A DNA stretch of 64,000 bases, taken from NCBI RefSeq assembly GCF_026262575.1, contig NZ_JAPKFL010000009.1, forward strand, positions 62,001 through 126,000, written 5' to 3'. This document shows, piece by piece, positions 11,422 through 20,939 of this stretch (position 1 is its first letter; each line of letters starts with the position of its first letter). The DNA comes from Streptomyces marinisediminis. Its GTDB lineage: Bacteria; Actinomycetota; Actinomycetes; Streptomycetales; Streptomycetaceae. The position numbers were made by a program, and so were the translations under genes. The notes under the pieces are model-generated. The model worked only from the letters and a program-made list of their open reading frames with translations. It did no database searches and was not told where the DNA came from.

Positions 11422-12294
11422 TCAGCCCGCCGACGAGCGGTACTTGCGCACGGCCAGCGTGCGGAAGAGGACGATGATCACCACGGAGTACAGGAGCGAG
11501 GCGAGCACCGGGTTCTGCATCGGCCAGGCGTCGGGCACCGGGTAGCCGGCCGGCAGGTTGCCGAACAGCTCGCGGGCCGCCATCACGGTGGCGCTGAACG
11601 GGTTCCACTCGGCGATGTGCGCGAGGAAGGTCGGCATGTTCTGCGACGGGACGAACGCGACGGAGATGAACGTCAGCGGGAACAGCCACACCAGGCCGCC
11701 CGAGGTCGCCGCCTCCGGGGTGCGGACGGACAGGCCGATGAGCGCGCCGATCCAGGTGAACGCGTAGCCCAGCAGGAGCAGCAGGCCGAAGCCTCCGAGC
11801 GCCTTGAGTATCCCCTCCTCCACGCGCCAGCCGACCAGCAGCGCCACGACCGCGAGGACGACGAGCGTGAGCGCCGTCTGCACCGCGTCGGCCAGCGTGC
11901 GCCCGGTCAGCACCGCGCCACGCGCCATGGGCAGCGAGCGGAAGCGGTCGATGAGGCCCTTGTGCATGTCCTCGGCGATGCCCGCACCCGCGCCGGCGGT
12001 CGCGAAGGTGACCGTCTGCGCGAAGATGCCCGCCATCAGGAACCCGCGGTAGTCGTCCGGGTTCACGCCGGCCCCGGGGAGGTTGATGGACCCGCCGAAG
12101 ACGTAGCTGAACAGCACCACGAACATGATCGGCTGGAACAGCCCGAATATGATCACTTCGGGGATGCGCACCATCCGGATGAGGTTGCGCTTCGCGACGA
12201 TCAGCGAGTCCGTGACGGACTGGCCGATCCCGCCGCGGCCCCGGGGGGCCACGGCCTGCCGCGACGTGCCGGGCGCGTCGGCCATGGTGCTCAC
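11422..12294 (-). CDS. ABC-2 type exporter permease (DrrB-like)
   Basis: 290 residues. The membrane half of a two-gene exporter with the ATPase encoded just upstream; GTG 12294 overlaps the ATPase stop by four bases (GTGA), so the two are translationally coupled. About six transmembrane helices can be made out, with the ABC-2 signature region around FRSLPMARGAVLTGRTLADAV and the N-terminal amphipathic segment RNLIRMVRIPEVIIFGLFQP. This is typical of the daunorubicin-resistance DrrB group. Substrate unknown; such pairs export hydrophobic drugs or lipids. Confidence 0.88.
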   Translation of the reverse strand: MSTMADAPGTSRQAVAPRGRGGIGQSVTDSLIVAKRNLIRMVRIPEVIIFGLFQPIMFVVLFSYVFGGSINLPGAGVNPDDYRGFLMAGIFAQTVTFATAGAGAGIAEDMHKGLIDRFRSLPMARGAVLTGRTLADAVQTALTLVVLAVVALLVGWRVEEGILKALGGFGLLLLLGYAFTWIGALIGLSVRTPEAATSGGLVWLFPLTFISVAFVPSQNMPTFLAHIAEWNPFSATVMAARELFGNLPAGYPVPDAWPMQNPVLASLLYSVVIIVLFRTLAVRKYRSSAG

Positions 12295-13334
12295 TGGGTT
12301 ACCTCCGGGTTCTTCGGGTCGGTACCGCGCGCGGCGGTGGCGGTGCGGGAATCGCCGTCCCCGTCGCCCTCGGGGTCGGTGCCGGCGTCGTTGACCACGG
12401 CCGCGTGGCCGGTCAGGGAGATGAAGACGTCGTCCAGGGTGGGGCGGCGCAGACCGATGTCGTCGATCTCGATGCCGGAGGCGTCAAGCTCGCGGATGAC
12501 CTCGGCGAGCAGCTTGGCGCCGCCGGATACCGGCACGGTCAGCCGGCGGGTGTGCTGGTCGAGGCTGACCTCGCCCTTGCCCTGGGGGGCCAGGATGCGC
12601 CGGGCGTCCTCGATGCGGTCCCGCTCGTGCACGACGACCTCGATCCGCTCCCCGCCGGTGCGGTGCTTGAGCTCGTCCGACGTGCCGCGGGCGATGACCT
12701 TCCCGTGGTCGACGACGGCGATGTCGTCGGCCAGCCGGTCGGCCTCCTCCAGATACTGCGTGGTCAGCAGCAGCGTGGTGCCCCCGGCGACGAGCTTCTG
12801 GATGACGTCCCACAGCGCCTGCCGGTTGCGCGGGTCGAGCCCGGTGGTGGGCTCGTCCATGAACATCACCGGCGGGCTGACGACGAGCGCCGCGGCGAGG
12901 TCGAGGCGGCGTCGCATGCCGCCCGAGTAGGTCTTGGCCGTGCGGTCGGCGGCGTCGGCGAGGTTGAAGCGCTCCAGCAGTTCGTCGGCCCGCTTCTTCG
13001 CCTCCCGCCCCGGCATCTGGTAGAGCCGCCCGACCATCTGGAGGTTCTCCCGGCCCGTCAGGTACTCGTCGACGGCGGCGAACTGGCCGGACAGGCCGAT
13101 GGAGCGGCGCACCTCGTTGGGCTGCCGCAGGACGTCGAGCCCGGCGACCTCCGCTCTGCCGCTGTCCGGCCGCAGCAGGGTGGTCAGCACCCGCACGGTC
13201 GTCGTCTTGCCGGCGCCGTTCGGGCCGAGCAGGCCGAGCACCGTGCCTTCGGGTACGTCGAGGTCGACACCGTCCAGTGCCCTGACGTCGCCGAACGTCT
13301 TCACCAGACCTTCGGCGTGAATGGCGCCTGGCAT
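12291..13334 (-). CDS. ABC exporter ATP-binding protein (DrrA-like)
   Basis: 347 residues from ATG 13334. Walker A is GPNGAGKTT, the signature motif is YSGGMRRRLDLA, and Walker B with the catalytic Glu is VMFMDEPTTGLD. The C-terminal extension of about 100 residues (GLRRPTLDDVFISLTGH) is the DrrA-type domain that couples to the permease. It powers the permease overlapping its 3' end. The product begins MPGAIHAEGLVKTFG, as in family members; the longer frame upstream reads into the promoter. A candidate operator lies at 13432-13447, about 100 bases upstream. No regulator gene stands next to it. Confidence 0.9.
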   Translation of the reverse strand: MPGAIHAEGLVKTFGDVRALDGVDLDVPEGTVLGLLGPNGAGKTTTVRVLTTLLRPDSGRAEVAGLDVLRQPNEVRRSIGLSGQFAAVDEYLTGRENLQMVGRLYQMPGREAKKRADELLERFNLADAADRTAKTYSGGMRRRLDLAAALVVSPPVMFMDEPTTGLDPRNRQALWDVIQKLVAGGTTLLLTTQYLEEADRLADDIAVVDHGKVIARGTSDELKHRTGGERIEVVVHERDRIEDARRILAPQGKGEVSLDQHTRRLTVPVSGGAKLLAEVIRELDASGIEIDDIGLRRPTLDDVFISLTGHAAVVNDAGTDPEGDGDGDSRTATAARGTDPKNPEVTQ

Positions 13335-13431
13335 GTTGCGTGTTCTCCCAACTTCGGGGATCTGTTCGAAATGGTAGGTCCGCCGGCTCGCGCCGACATC
13401 CGACCCGTGGTGCTGCGCGCCACAGTAGCGC

Positions 13432-13447
13432 ACGCGATGTATCGCGT
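13432..13447. promoter_or_regulatory. Inverted repeat upstream of the ABC exporter operon (possible operator)
   Basis: ACGCGAT and ATCGCGT form perfect 7-bp arms around a GT spacer. It lies in the 213-base gap between ilvA and the exporter start, 98 bases before the ATPase ATG. The shape fits a TetR- or PadR-type dimer site, which is how many DrrAB-like exporters are controlled, but no cognate regulator is visible here. The rest of the gap holds no gene. Confidence 0.4.
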
Positions 13448-13547
13448 CACTGTCGCGTTTCCCGTGCCGCCGAAGTCGCCGACGGCCGTGGCCGCCGAGT
13501 GGGCCGCGCGCCCGCGCGCCCCCGTACCGGCACGCGCGTCGGACGCG

Positions 13548-14765
13548 TCAGTCGCGCACCGTGTAACCGGCCCGGCGCAGCGACGCCGTCACCTCGGCGC
13601 AGTCTTCGGGGCCCTTCGTCTCCAGGTGCAGTTCCACCTCCACCTCGTCGAGTCCGAGCCGCGGATCGGTGCGGACGTGGCTCACGTCGAGGACGTTAGC
13701 GTCGGCCACTGACAACTCCGCCAGCAGCGCCGCGAGCGCCCCCGGCCGGTCGGACAGACGCAGCCGCAGCGACAGGTAGCGCCCGGCGGCCGCCATGCCG
13801 TGCCGCAGGGTGCGCTGCATGACCAGCGGGTCCACGTTGCCGCCCGACAGCACCGCCACCACCGGCCCCTCGAAGGAGTCCGGCTCGCTCAGCAGCGCCG
13901 CCACCGCGCTCGCCCCGGCGGGTTCCACGACGAGCTTCGCCCGCTCCAGGCACAGCAGCAGCGCGCTGGAGAGGGCGTCCTCGGAAACCGTACGGATCTC
14001 GTCGACCAGTTCGCCAACGATTTTGAACGGCACGTCCCCCGGCCGCCCCACCTTGATGCCGTCGGCCATCGTGGTGGCGCCCGCCAGCGCCACCGGGTGC
14101 CCGGCGGCCAGGGAGGGCGGGTAGGCGGCGGCGCCCTCGGCCTGCACGCCGACGACGCGCACGTCCGGGCGCAGCGCCTTCACCGCGAGCGCCATCCCCG
14201 CGATCAGCCCGCCGCCGCCCACGCCGACGACGACGGTGCGCACCTCGGGGCACTGCTCCAGGATCTCCAGACCCACCGTGCCCTGCCCGGCGACGATGTC
14301 GGGGTGGTCGAAGGGGTGGATGAACACCGCGCCCGTCTCCTCGGCGTACGCGGTGGCCGCCTCCAGCGCCTCGTCCACCACCTGCCCGTGCAGCCGCACC
14401 CGCGCGCCGTAGCCGCGGGTGGCCGCCAGCTTCGGCAGCGGCGCGCCGACCGGCATGAAGACCGTGGCCGGCACCCCCAGCAGCGCGGCCGCCAGCGCGA
14501 CGCCCTGCGCGTGGTTCCCGGCGCTCGCGGCGACGACGCCCTTCGCGCGCCGCTCGGGCGGCAGCGCGGCGATCCGCGTGTAGGCGCCGCGGATCTTGAA
14601 CGACCCGGTGCGCTGGAGGTTCTCGCACTTCAGGTGCACGGGTGAGCCGAGCAGTTCGGTCAGGTGGCGGCTGCCCTCCAGCGCCGTGACGCGGGCGATC
14701 CCGCCGAGCGCCTTGTGGGCGGCCCGTACGTCGTCAAGCGTGGGCTCATGCGGAGTGTCGACCAT
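13548..14765 (-). CDS. ilvA: Threonine ammonia-lyase (threonine dehydratase) with C-terminal ACT domain
   Basis: 405 residues; deaminates L-threonine to 2-oxobutyrate, feeding isoleucine synthesis or propionyl-CoA supply. The PLP lysine is Lys57 in GSFKIRGAY. The phosphate-binding loop VGVGGGGLIAG and the substrate motif ASAGNHAQGVA are present. A single ACT-like domain ends the protein (RPGALAALLAELSVADANVLDVSHVR), the shorter form shared with biodegradative-type enzymes rather than the double regulatory domain of E. coli IlvA. ATG 14765 matches the family N-terminus MVDTPHEPTLDDV. It is divergent from the MarR gene across 14766-15039. Confidence 0.9.
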   Translation of the reverse strand: MVDTPHEPTLDDVRAAHKALGGIARVTALEGSRHLTELLGSPVHLKCENLQRTGSFKIRGAYTRIAALPPERRAKGVVAASAGNHAQGVALAAALLGVPATVFMPVGAPLPKLAATRGYGARVRLHGQVVDEALEAATAYAEETGAVFIHPFDHPDIVAGQGTVGLEILEQCPEVRTVVVGVGGGGLIAGMALAVKALRPDVRVVGVQAEGAAAYPPSLAAGHPVALAGATTMADGIKVGRPGDVPFKIVGELVDEIRTVSEDALSSALLLCLERAKLVVEPAGASAVAALLSEPDSFEGPVVAVLSGGNVDPLVMQRTLRHGMAAAGRYLSLRLRLSDRPGALAALLAELSVADANVLDVSHVRTDPRLGLDEVEVELHLETKGPEDCAEVTASLRRAGYTVRD

Positions 14766-14951
14766 GCTCGCCAGTCTGGCAGCGTCCACCGCGGCCCTCG
14801 ACCGCTGCGGCCCCCCGCGACGCCCGGTACCGTCGGCGACCGCGCCGCTGCCGGGCTTCGCGGGCCCCCCGCCGGGCCGCCGCGGACCGCCGCGAGCCGG
14901 TCGGCGTGGGACGCGTCCGCCGCTGCCAGGTCGTTACCGCAGCGGCGGTAC

Positions 14952-14974
14952 GGTACGCGCCCAACGCGCGTACC
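14952..14974. promoter_or_regulatory. Inverted repeat in the ilvA/marR intergenic region (likely MarR operator)
   Basis: GGTACGCGC (14952-14960) and GCGCGTACC (14966-14974) are perfect 9-bp arms around a 5-base spacer. The site lies 66 bases before the MarR gene start, in the divergent promoter region. MarR proteins generally bind such dyads in their own promoters, so autoregulation is the simple reading; control of ilvA is possible too. Confidence 0.55.
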
Positions 14975-15039
14975 CTGTGGCGCACCCTCACGCGCAGCAC
15001 GCCGTTAGTCCGTACGTCCACAGAAGCGAGTCCCCGGCC

Positions 15040-15618
15040 ATGCCCACGCACCCGGACCTGACGACCGACTCCCCCCAGCCCTCCCGGCCCGCCCCCGGCG
15101 CCTCCGCTCCCGCCGCCGACCGGCCCGCCGACGCCCCGTGCGAGGACGCCGCCGGGTGCCGGGACGACCCGGTGCTCGAGGCCATGCAGCACCAGGTGGC
15201 CCTCTTCGCCCGCCGGGCCGAGCAGACCCGCCTCGGCGGGGTCGGCCAGGGCCGCAACTCCATGGACCGCGCCGCCTACCTGCTGCTCAACCGGCTCGAC
15301 CAGGAGGGCCCCACCGGCGTGAAGGCGCTGGCCTGCGGCATGGGCATCGACTCCTCGACCGTCACCCGGCAGGTCGCGCCGCTGGTCGACTCCGGGCTGG
15401 TCGAGCGCACCTCCCATCCCGAGGACGGGCGCGCCGTCGTCCTGGAGCTCTCGGCCCGCGGCGCCGCTCGGCTCGACCAGGTGCGCGCCTCGCGGCGGGC
15501 GCTGATGGCGCTGCTCACCGAGGACTGGGACGAGCGGGAGCGCAGCACCTTCTGCGACCTGCTGGCCCGGTTCAACGAGGCCCTGGCCGCGGCGCACTCC
15601 CCCGTGGGCGGTTCCTGA
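15040..15618 (+). CDS. MarR family transcriptional regulator
   Basis: 192 residues from ATG 15040. An N-terminal tail of about 55 residues rich in Pro and Ala precedes a winged-helix domain (residues about 60-170): a helix with LFARRAEQT, the recognition helix region GIDSSTVTRQVAPLVDSGLVER, and the wing TSHPEDGRAVVLELSARG. This is the standard MarR fold. The ligand is unknown. A 9-bp dyad upstream (14952-14974) is a good candidate for its own operator. Cytoplasmic, acts as a dimer. Confidence 0.88.
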   Translation: MPTHPDLTTDSPQPSRPAPGASAPAADRPADAPCEDAAGCRDDPVLEAMQHQVALFARRAEQTRLGGVGQGRNSMDRAAYLLLNRLDQEGPTGVKALACGMGIDSSTVTRQVAPLVDSGLVERTSHPEDGRAVVLELSARGAARLDQVRASRRALMALLTEDWDERERSTFCDLLARFNEALAAAHSPVGGS

Positions 15619-15708
15619 CCGGGGACGGGGCAACGCCGCCCCGTTCGTGACCGGTTCGCGTCCTGCACGCCTCTTGACCCGGCCCCGGCCGGGCCGTCCC
15701 ATAGCGGT

Positions 15709-16200
15709 GTGACAGAGCTGCGGGTGGTGCTGGAGCGTCGCCGCGCCCGGGAGTTCGAGGCGTTCGCCGCGGGAGCCGCCGGCCGGCTGCTGCACGCCGC
15801 CGCGCTGCTGACCACCGAGCCGCGCGACGCCTGCCCGGCCGCCGAACGGCTGCTGACCCGGGCCCTCGCCCGTACCTACGCCGCGTGGGACGCCCTGCGC
15901 GGCGAGGACCCCTACGACCGGACGCGCGCCGAACTCACCGCGCTCTTCGCCCGCACCGCGTGGCGCTACCGGCGCTCGCGCGGCGGCGTGCTCGGACGGC
16001 TCACCCCGCAGGAGCGGCTCGTCCTCGTCCTGCGCGTGCGCGAGGAGGTGGCCGAGGAGCGGACGGCGGCCGGGCTGGGACTGTCCGAGGAGCGGGTGCG
16101 CGCCATCCTCGCCCGGGCCGTCGCGCGCATGCGGCACCCGGCCGCCGGGGCCGGGCCCGCCTCCGGCCCGGCCGCCCGGCTCGGGATGGCGGCCCGGTGA
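15709..16200 (+). CDS. Sigma factor-like helix-turn-helix protein (SigE-family-like)
   Basis: 163 residues from GTG 15709. The N-terminal half resembles a degenerate sigma region 2 (REFEAFAAGAAGRLLHAAALLT). The C-terminal half has a region-4 helix-turn-helix: LTPQERLVLVLRVREEVAEER followed by GLSEERVRAILARAVARMR. It lacks a clear region 2.3/2.4, so it may be a weak ECF-like factor or a regulator derived from one. The next gene overlaps its stop (GTGA) and encodes a small single-pass membrane protein, an arrangement reminiscent of sigma/anti-sigma pairs. Confidence 0.65.
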   Translation: MTELRVVLERRRAREFEAFAAGAAGRLLHAAALLTTEPRDACPAAERLLTRALARTYAAWDALRGEDPYDRTRAELTALFARTAWRYRRSRGGVLGRLTPQERLVLVLRVREEVAEERTAAGLGLSEERVRAILARAVARMRHPAAGAGPASGPAARLGMAAR

Positions 16201-16472
16201 GCGCGCCGGGCCACTACTCCTCCGAGGGGCCGCCCGACCCCAAGCTGGAGCCGGTGCGCCGCGCGCTGGACGCCCCGCACCCCGTCGCCCCGCCCGGCCT
16301 GGCCGCCGCGGCGGCGCAGCGCGGGCGGCGCCTGCTGCGGCGGCGCCGCGCCGCCCGCCGACTGGGCTGGGCGGTGCTGGCGCTCGCCGTGGTCGCCCTG
16401 GCGGTGTGGGGGTCGACCGTCCAGCCCTGGCAGCCGGCGGACACGATCACCCCGCCGGGCCTGGGCTGGTGA
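16197..16472 (+). CDS. Small single-pass membrane protein coupled to the sigma-like gene
   Basis: 91 residues from GTG 16197, overlapping the upstream stop by four bases. A cytoplasmic N-terminus of about 58 residues, with a basic stretch (RGRRLLRRRRAARR), leads into one transmembrane helix (LGWAVLALAVVALAVWGS) and a short outside tail. There is no zinc-binding HxxxCxxC motif as in classic anti-sigma factors. By position it could tether or regulate the sigma-like protein; that is inference only. Confidence 0.65.
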   Translation: MSAPGHYSSEGPPDPKLEPVRRALDAPHPVAPPGLAAAAAQRGRRLLRRRRAARRLGWAVLALAVVALAVWGSTVQPWQPADTITPPGLGW

Positions 16473-16514
16473 TCCGCCCGCCGGCCCTGCCGCCCCGGTC
16501 GCCCCGGTCGCCCG

Positions 16515-17657
16515 CTAGGCCAGGGCCTGGGTGAGATCGGCCAGCAGGTCGTCGACGGACTCGATGCCCACCGACAGGCGCACCAGGTCGCCCGGCACCT
16601 CCAGCAGCGAGCCCGCGGCCGAGGCGTGCGTCATCCGCCCCGGGTGCTCGATGAGCGACTCCACGCCGCCGAGCGACTCGCCGAGCGTGAACAGCTTCGT
16701 GCGGTCGCACACCGCGACGGCCTCCTCCTCGCCACCGGTCACCCGGAAGGAGATCATGCCGCCGAAGGCGCGCATCTGCTTGGCCGCCACCTCGTGGCCC
16801 GGGTGGCCCGGCAGCCCCGGGTAGAGGACGGCGCTCACCTTCGGGTGGGCCTGGAGCATCTCCGCGACGCGGGCGGCGTTCGCGCTGTGCCGGTCCATGC
16901 GCACGGCCAGCGTCTTCACCCCGCGCATCACCAGCCAGGCGTCGAACGGCCCCGCGATGGCGCCCATCGCGTTCTGGTGGAAGGCCAGTTCCTCGCCCAG
17001 CGCCGCGTCGGCGGTGACGAGCGCGCCGCCCACGACGTCGGAGTGGCCGCCCATGTACTTCGTCGTGGAGTGCACGACGACGTCCGCGCCGAGCGCGAGC
17101 GGCTGCTGGAGGTAGGGACTGGCGAAGGTGTTGTCCACCACCAGCCGCGCCCCGGCCGAGCGGGCGACGTCGGCGACCCGCGCGATGTCGGTGACGCCCA
17201 GCAGCGGATTGCTCGGGGTCTCCACCCACACCAGCTTGGTGCGGTCGGTCAGCGCGGCGCGCACGGCGTCCGGGTCGGAGCTGTCGGCCACCGACCACCG
17301 CACGTCCCAGCGCTCGGCGACCTTCGAGAACAGCCGGAAGGTGCCGCCGTAGGCGTCGTTCGGGATCACCACGTGGTCGCCCGGCGTGAGCACGGTGCGC
17401 AGCAGGCAGTCCTCCGCGGCGAGCCCCGAGGCGAACGCGAGGCCGCGGCTGCCGCCCTCCAGCGCGGCGAGGTTCTCCTCCAGCGCCGTGCGCGTCGGGT
17501 TGGCGCTGCGGCTGTACTCGTAACCGCCGCGCAGGCCGCCCACACCGTCCTGCTTGTAGGTCGACACCTGGTAGATGGGGGGCACCACCGCGCCGGTCGC
17601 GGCGTCGGGCTCCTGCCCCGCGTGGATCGCGAGCGTCTCGAAATGCTGGTCCGTCAT
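16515..17657 (-). CDS. metB: Cystathionine gamma-synthase
   Basis: 380 residues, a PLP enzyme of the Cys/Met metabolism family that joins an activated homoserine and cysteine into cystathionine for methionine synthesis. The internal-aldimine lysine is Lys200 in [12 protein letters not shown]. The active-site features [14 protein letters not shown] and the C-terminal [12 protein letters not shown] are all present. Actinobacterial MetB and cystathionine gamma-lyase are hard to separate by sequence, so a lyase activity is possible. ATG 17657. It ends close to the converging small membrane gene and is divergent from the gene at 17834. Confidence 0.9.
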   Translation of the reverse strand: MTDQHFETLAIHAGQEPDAATGAVVPPIYQVSTYKQDGVGGLRGGYEYSRSANPTRTALEENLAALEGGSRGLAFASGLAAEDCLLRTVLTPGDHVVIPNDAYGGTFRLFSKVAERWDVRWSVADSSDPDAVRAALTDRTKLVWVETPSNPLLGVTDIARVADVARSAGARLVVDNTFASPYLQQPLALGADVVVHSTTKYMGGHSDVVGGALVTADAALGEELAFHQNAMGAIAGPFDAWLVMRGVKTLAVRMDRHSANAARVAEMLQAHPKVSAVLYPGLPGHPGHEVAAKQMRAFGGMISFRVTGGEEEAVAVCDRTKLFTLGESLGGVESLIEHPGRMTHASAAGSLLEVPGDLVRLSVGIESVDDLLADLTQALA

Positions 17658-17833
17658 GGGCCCGACCCTACGTCGCCCCCACCCGCCGGACCGAACGTTC
17701 GGCCCCTTTGGCCGGAACCTCCCCCCACCGGCCCCGGGGCCGCCGAGGCGCGGGCCTCGGGCGCCGCCCGCGAGGGGGCCGCGCGGGGCGGGTGACCGTA
17801 CCGCCGGCCCCCGGGGGGCCGTACCGTGGGGGT

Positions 17834-19027
17834 ATGGAGCTCCTGCTGTCCCTGCTGCTGGTCGCCGGTCTGGTCGGCTTCTTCCTCGTCCCCGCCCTGC
17901 GGCGCCGCCGCGCCGTCCGCGAGGCGAACGCGGGCATGGCCCGCGCCGATCAGCCGGACGCCTACGGCTTCGTGCCCGCCGAGCAGCTCGACGTCCGCCT
18001 GCCGGGTCCGGACGAGGAACTGGTGGAGGCGCTCGGCGAGGCGCAGCGCACCCAGGACTGGCAGCCCGTCGCGCGCCTGCTCGCGCTGACCGGCGACGAC
18101 TGGGAGCTGCGCTGGCAGCGCGTGCAGTCGCTGGCCGGCGCGGCGGCGCTGGAGCTGGCCCGCGCGCGCGGGGCGCGGGGCGCGCAGGCGCCGTCCCCGG
18201 AGGCGCCCGGCATCTCCTTCACCAAGGACGCCCCCACCGAGGCCCGCCAGCAGGACGCCCGCTGGCTGCGCGACTGGCGCGCCGCCCGGCCGCAGGACCA
18301 CGGCGCGACCCAGGTCTACGCCCAGTTCCTGGTGTGGCAGGCGCTGGCGGACCCGGCGTCGGCGGACCACCGCATCATCCTGGAGGAAGCCCGCAACGTC
18401 GCCCACGAGGCCGCCGCGCTGCCGGGCGCGGACGCCGACCCGACGCCCTACATCACCGAGCTGTTCGTCGCCCGCTCGCTGAGCTACCGCCGCGCGGACT
18501 TCGAGGCCCTGTGGGACCAGGTCCTGCGCCGGGCCCCGCACCACATGGGCGCCCACCTGGCCGCGCTGCCGTACTGGTCGGAGAAGTGGCACGGCTCCCG
18601 CGAGGACGCCTACGCCTTCGCGGAGGGCGCCGCCGCCCGGGCCCCCGAGGGCAGCCTGCTCCCCGCGCTGCCGCTGTTCGCCGTCTGGGAGCACCTGCCG
18701 GACGCGAACCTGGTGCGCGGCATGTACCGCAGCAAGGTGATCGAGGACGCCATCGAGGCCGCCGAGTTCGCCGTCAACGACGCCGACGAGGACCACCCCG
18801 TGCGCGCGCACGTGCTGCACCTGCTGCTGTGCCTGCTGGTGCGGGCCGGGCGCTACGACGAGGCCATGGAGGCGCTGCACGCCGTCGACGGCTACGTGGG
18901 CGCCGTGCCGTGGGTGGAGTCGCCCGACCCCGCCGCCCAGTACGCCGCCTACCGCGCGCTGGCGGTGGCCGGTTTCGAGAACCGCGGCGGCGACCACGCC
19001 GCCACGCAGCCACCGCCCGCGCCCTGA
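17834..19027 (+). CDS. Conserved actinobacterial membrane-anchored protein with helical repeats
   Basis: 397 residues. It begins at ATG 17834 with a membrane anchor ([20 protein letters not shown]), followed by RRRR and a large cytoplasmic, helical domain (residues about 40-390) with TPR-like pairs: [40 protein letters not shown] recognise it as the streptomycete protein usually found between metB and msrA but not by function. A -10-like TACCGT lies only six bases before the ATG, so the message may be leaderless. The C-terminal tail is low-complexity. Confidence 0.75.
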   Translation: MELLLSLLLVAGLVGFFLVPALRRRRAVREANAGMARADQPDAYGFVPAEQLDVRLPGPDEELVEALGEAQRTQDWQPVARLLALTGDDWELRWQRVQSLAGAAALELARARGARGAQAPSPEAPGISFTKDAPTEARQQDARWLRDWRAARPQDHGATQVYAQFLVWQALADPASADHRIILEEARNVAHEAAALPGADADPTPYITELFVARSLSYRRADFEALWDQVLRRAPHHMGAHLAALPYWSEKWHGSREDAYAFAEGAAARAPEGSLLPALPLFAVWEHLPDANLVRGMYRSKVIEDAIEAAEFAVNDADEDHPVRAHVLHLLLCLLVRAGRYDEAMEALHAVDGYVGAVPWVESPDPAAQYAAYRALAVAGFENRGGDHAATQPPPAP

Positions 19028-19060
19028 CGACCCGCCCGACGCCGAAGAGGGAGCACCGCG

Positions 19061-19723
19061 ATGTTCACCCACCACAGGACCCACCTGCCCACCCCCGACC
19101 AGGCCCTGCCCGGCCGCGCCGAGCCGGCGTACACGCTCACCGAGTCGCACGCCGTCCTGGGCACGCCGCTCCTCGGCCCCTACCCCGAGCACCTGGCGAC
19201 GGCCGACTTCGGGCTGGGCTGCTTCTGGGGCGCCGAGCGCGCGTTCTGGGAGCAGGACGGCGTGTGGACGACGCTCGTCGGCTACCAGGGCGGCCACACC
19301 CCGCACCCGACCTACGAGGAGGTGTGCTCGGGGCTGACCGGGCACACCGAGGCCGTCCGCGTCGTCTACGACCCGGCGAAGGTGGACTACGGCCGCCTGC
19401 TGAAGACGTTCTGGGAGGCCCACGACCCGACCCAGGGCTTCCGGCAGGGCAACGACGTGGGCACCCAGTACCGCTCGGCGGTCTACACCCACTCCACCGC
19501 GCAGCAGGAGGAGGCCGAGGCGTCCCGCGCGGCCTACCAGCACCTGCTGACCGCCTCCGGCTACGGCGACGTCACCACCGAGATCCTCCCCGCCGACGCC
19601 CGCCCCTTCTACCCCGCCGAGTCCTACCACCAGCAGTACCTGCACAAGAACCCCACCGGCTACTGCGGCATCGGCGGCACGGGCGTCTCCTGTCCGGTGG
19701 GCGTCGTCCGCGCGGACGGCTGA
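19061..19723 (+). CDS. msrA: Peptide-methionine (S)-S-oxide reductase MsrA
   Basis: 220 residues; reduces methionine S-sulfoxide in proteins, a repair enzyme of the cytoplasm. The catalytic motif GCFWGAER contains Cys54. [32 protein letters not shown] and TQYRSAVY are family hallmarks. The C-terminus ([17 protein letters not shown]) supplies the recycling cysteines. ATG 19061 is 33 bases after the previous gene. The last 48 or so bases of the gene are repeated imperfectly at 26214-26261; this 3' end seems to be the integration site of the island that follows. Confidence 0.95.
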   Translation: MFTHHRTHLPTPDQALPGRAEPAYTLTESHAVLGTPLLGPYPEHLATADFGLGCFWGAERAFWEQDGVWTTLVGYQGGHTPHPTYEEVCSGLTGHTEAVRVVYDPAKVDYGRLLKTFWEAHDPTQGFRQGNDVGTQYRSAVYTHSTAQQEEAEASRAAYQHLLTASGYGDVTTEILPADARPFYPAESYHQQYLHKNPTGYCGIGGTGVSCPVGVVRADG

Positions 19724-19724
19724 G
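19676..19724 (+). repeat. Left direct repeat (attL-like) at the msrA 3' end
   Basis: 49 bases covering the msrA 3' end and stop codon. The last 21 bases (19704-19724) are identical to 26241-26261. Over the whole repeat about 43 of 49 columns agree with the right copy, with one single-base gap. This pairing across 6.5 kb in direct orientation is what site-specific integration into the end of a gene produces. Confidence 0.75.
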
Positions 19725-19742
19725 CGGGCCACTTCCTTCCAG

Positions 19743-19776
19743 CGCCCCCGCTCGCGGACCGCGCAGGACGGGGGCG
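19743..19776 (+). terminator. Probable terminator downstream of msrA
   Basis: CGCCCCCG (19743-19750) and CGGGGGCG (19769-19776) form an 8-bp stem, with a smaller inner pairing (GCGG/CCGC) in the loop. It starts 20 bases after the msrA stop. Nothing that looks like a gene is seen between it and 19980. Confidence 0.5.
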
Positions 19777-19979
19777 TAGCCGTCGCCGCCCGACTCCGGA
19801 CGTCGCCGCGGAAGGTCACCGTAAGGCCCACCACGGAGTCGTCTGTGAGCGTGGACCCGGTGGACGGCTCACCCGTCGTTTCCCCGGGTCCCCTCACCAG
19901 CCCGTCACGCGGGTACGGTCGGGTTGACGTTCGCTGCGTGCCGCCGTCCGCCTCGGCGACACGCGGTCGGGGCACGACC

Positions 19980-20918
19980 ATGGGGAGTTGGTTCGGCATG
20001 CCGTCCGGCGCTGCTCGGGAGACGGAGACGGGGTTCACGTCGGAGAGGGCCGGACGGGTGATGGCTGCGGCGTGCCGGTCCGCCGGGCTCGGCAGCGACG
20101 GCGCGCGGCTGATCCGCCTCGGGGAGAACGCCCTCTTCCGGCTGGCGGCGCATCCGGTCATCGTGCGCGTCGCGCGGTCCGCCGACTACCTGTCCTCGGT
20201 GCGGACGGAGGTGGCGGTCTCCCGCTGGCTGGCCGGTGAGGGCTTCCCGGCGGCGCGCACCGTGGACGACCTCGATCAGCCGGTGATCGTCGCCGGCCAC
20301 CCGGTGACCTTCTGGCACCTGATCGACGAGGGCGACCGGAAACCCACCTACGGGGAGCTGGGCGGCTTGCTGCGGGACCTGCATGCGACGCGGCTCCCCG
20401 CGGGCCTGGAGTTGCCTGCGTACGAGGTCTTCGGCCGGACCGACCTGCGCATCGAGAAGGCGGCCGGGATACCGGAGGACGACCGGAGGTTCCTGCGCGA
20501 GCGGAGCCGTGCGTTGCGCGACCGCCTGGCGGAGCTGCGGTTCGAGTCGGCCAAGGGCCCGGTCCACGGTGACGCCCATGTGCAGAACCTCATGGTGGAC
20601 CGGAGCGGCAGGACGCTCATAATCGACTTCGAGAACTTCAGCTACGACCATCCGGAGTGGGACCTGATGGTCACCGCCACCGAGCACCACAGCCTGGGAT
20701 GGCAGACACCGGAGCAGTACGCCGCGTTCACCGGGGCCTACGGCCGGGACCTGCGCGACGGGGAGGGCTTCCCGGTCCTGCGCGGCATCCAGGAGTTCAA
20801 GATGACGACGTGGCTCATGCAGAACATCGCGGAGGGGCCCGCGGTGGCCGAGGAGTACGCACGGCGCATCGCGTCCCTGCGGAACGATGACGCGCCCCGG
20901 CACTGGCAGCCGGGCTGA
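19980..20918 (+). CDS. Aminoglycoside phosphotransferase (APH) family kinase-like protein
   Basis: 312 residues if started at ATG 19980; ATG 19998, with GGGGAG ten bases upstream, is an equally good start. The APH/choline-kinase fold is shown by [18 protein letters not shown] (ATP lobe), the catalytic Brenner loop [11 protein letters not shown] (catalytic Asp, metal-binding Asn) and [16 protein letters not shown], where the metal-binding Asp is in DFE rather than DFG. The substrate is unknown; many streptomycete members are not resistance enzymes. It converges on the XRE/TPR regulator gene, 21 bases apart. Confidence 0.82.
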   Translation: MGSWFGMPSGAARETETGFTSERAGRVMAAACRSAGLGSDGARLIRLGENALFRLAAHPVIVRVARSADYLSSVRTEVAVSRWLAGEGFPAARTVDDLDQPVIVAGHPVTFWHLIDEGDRKPTYGELGGLLRDLHATRLPAGLELPAYEVFGRTDLRIEKAAGIPEDDRRFLRERSRALRDRLAELRFESAKGPVHGDAHVQNLMVDRSGRTLIIDFENFSYDHPEWDLMVTATEHHSLGWQTPEQYAAFTGAYGRDLRDGEGFPVLRGIQEFKMTTWLMQNIAEGPAVAEEYARRIASLRNDDAPRHWQPG

Positions 20919-20939
20919 CGACTGCCCGCACCGGGTGCC

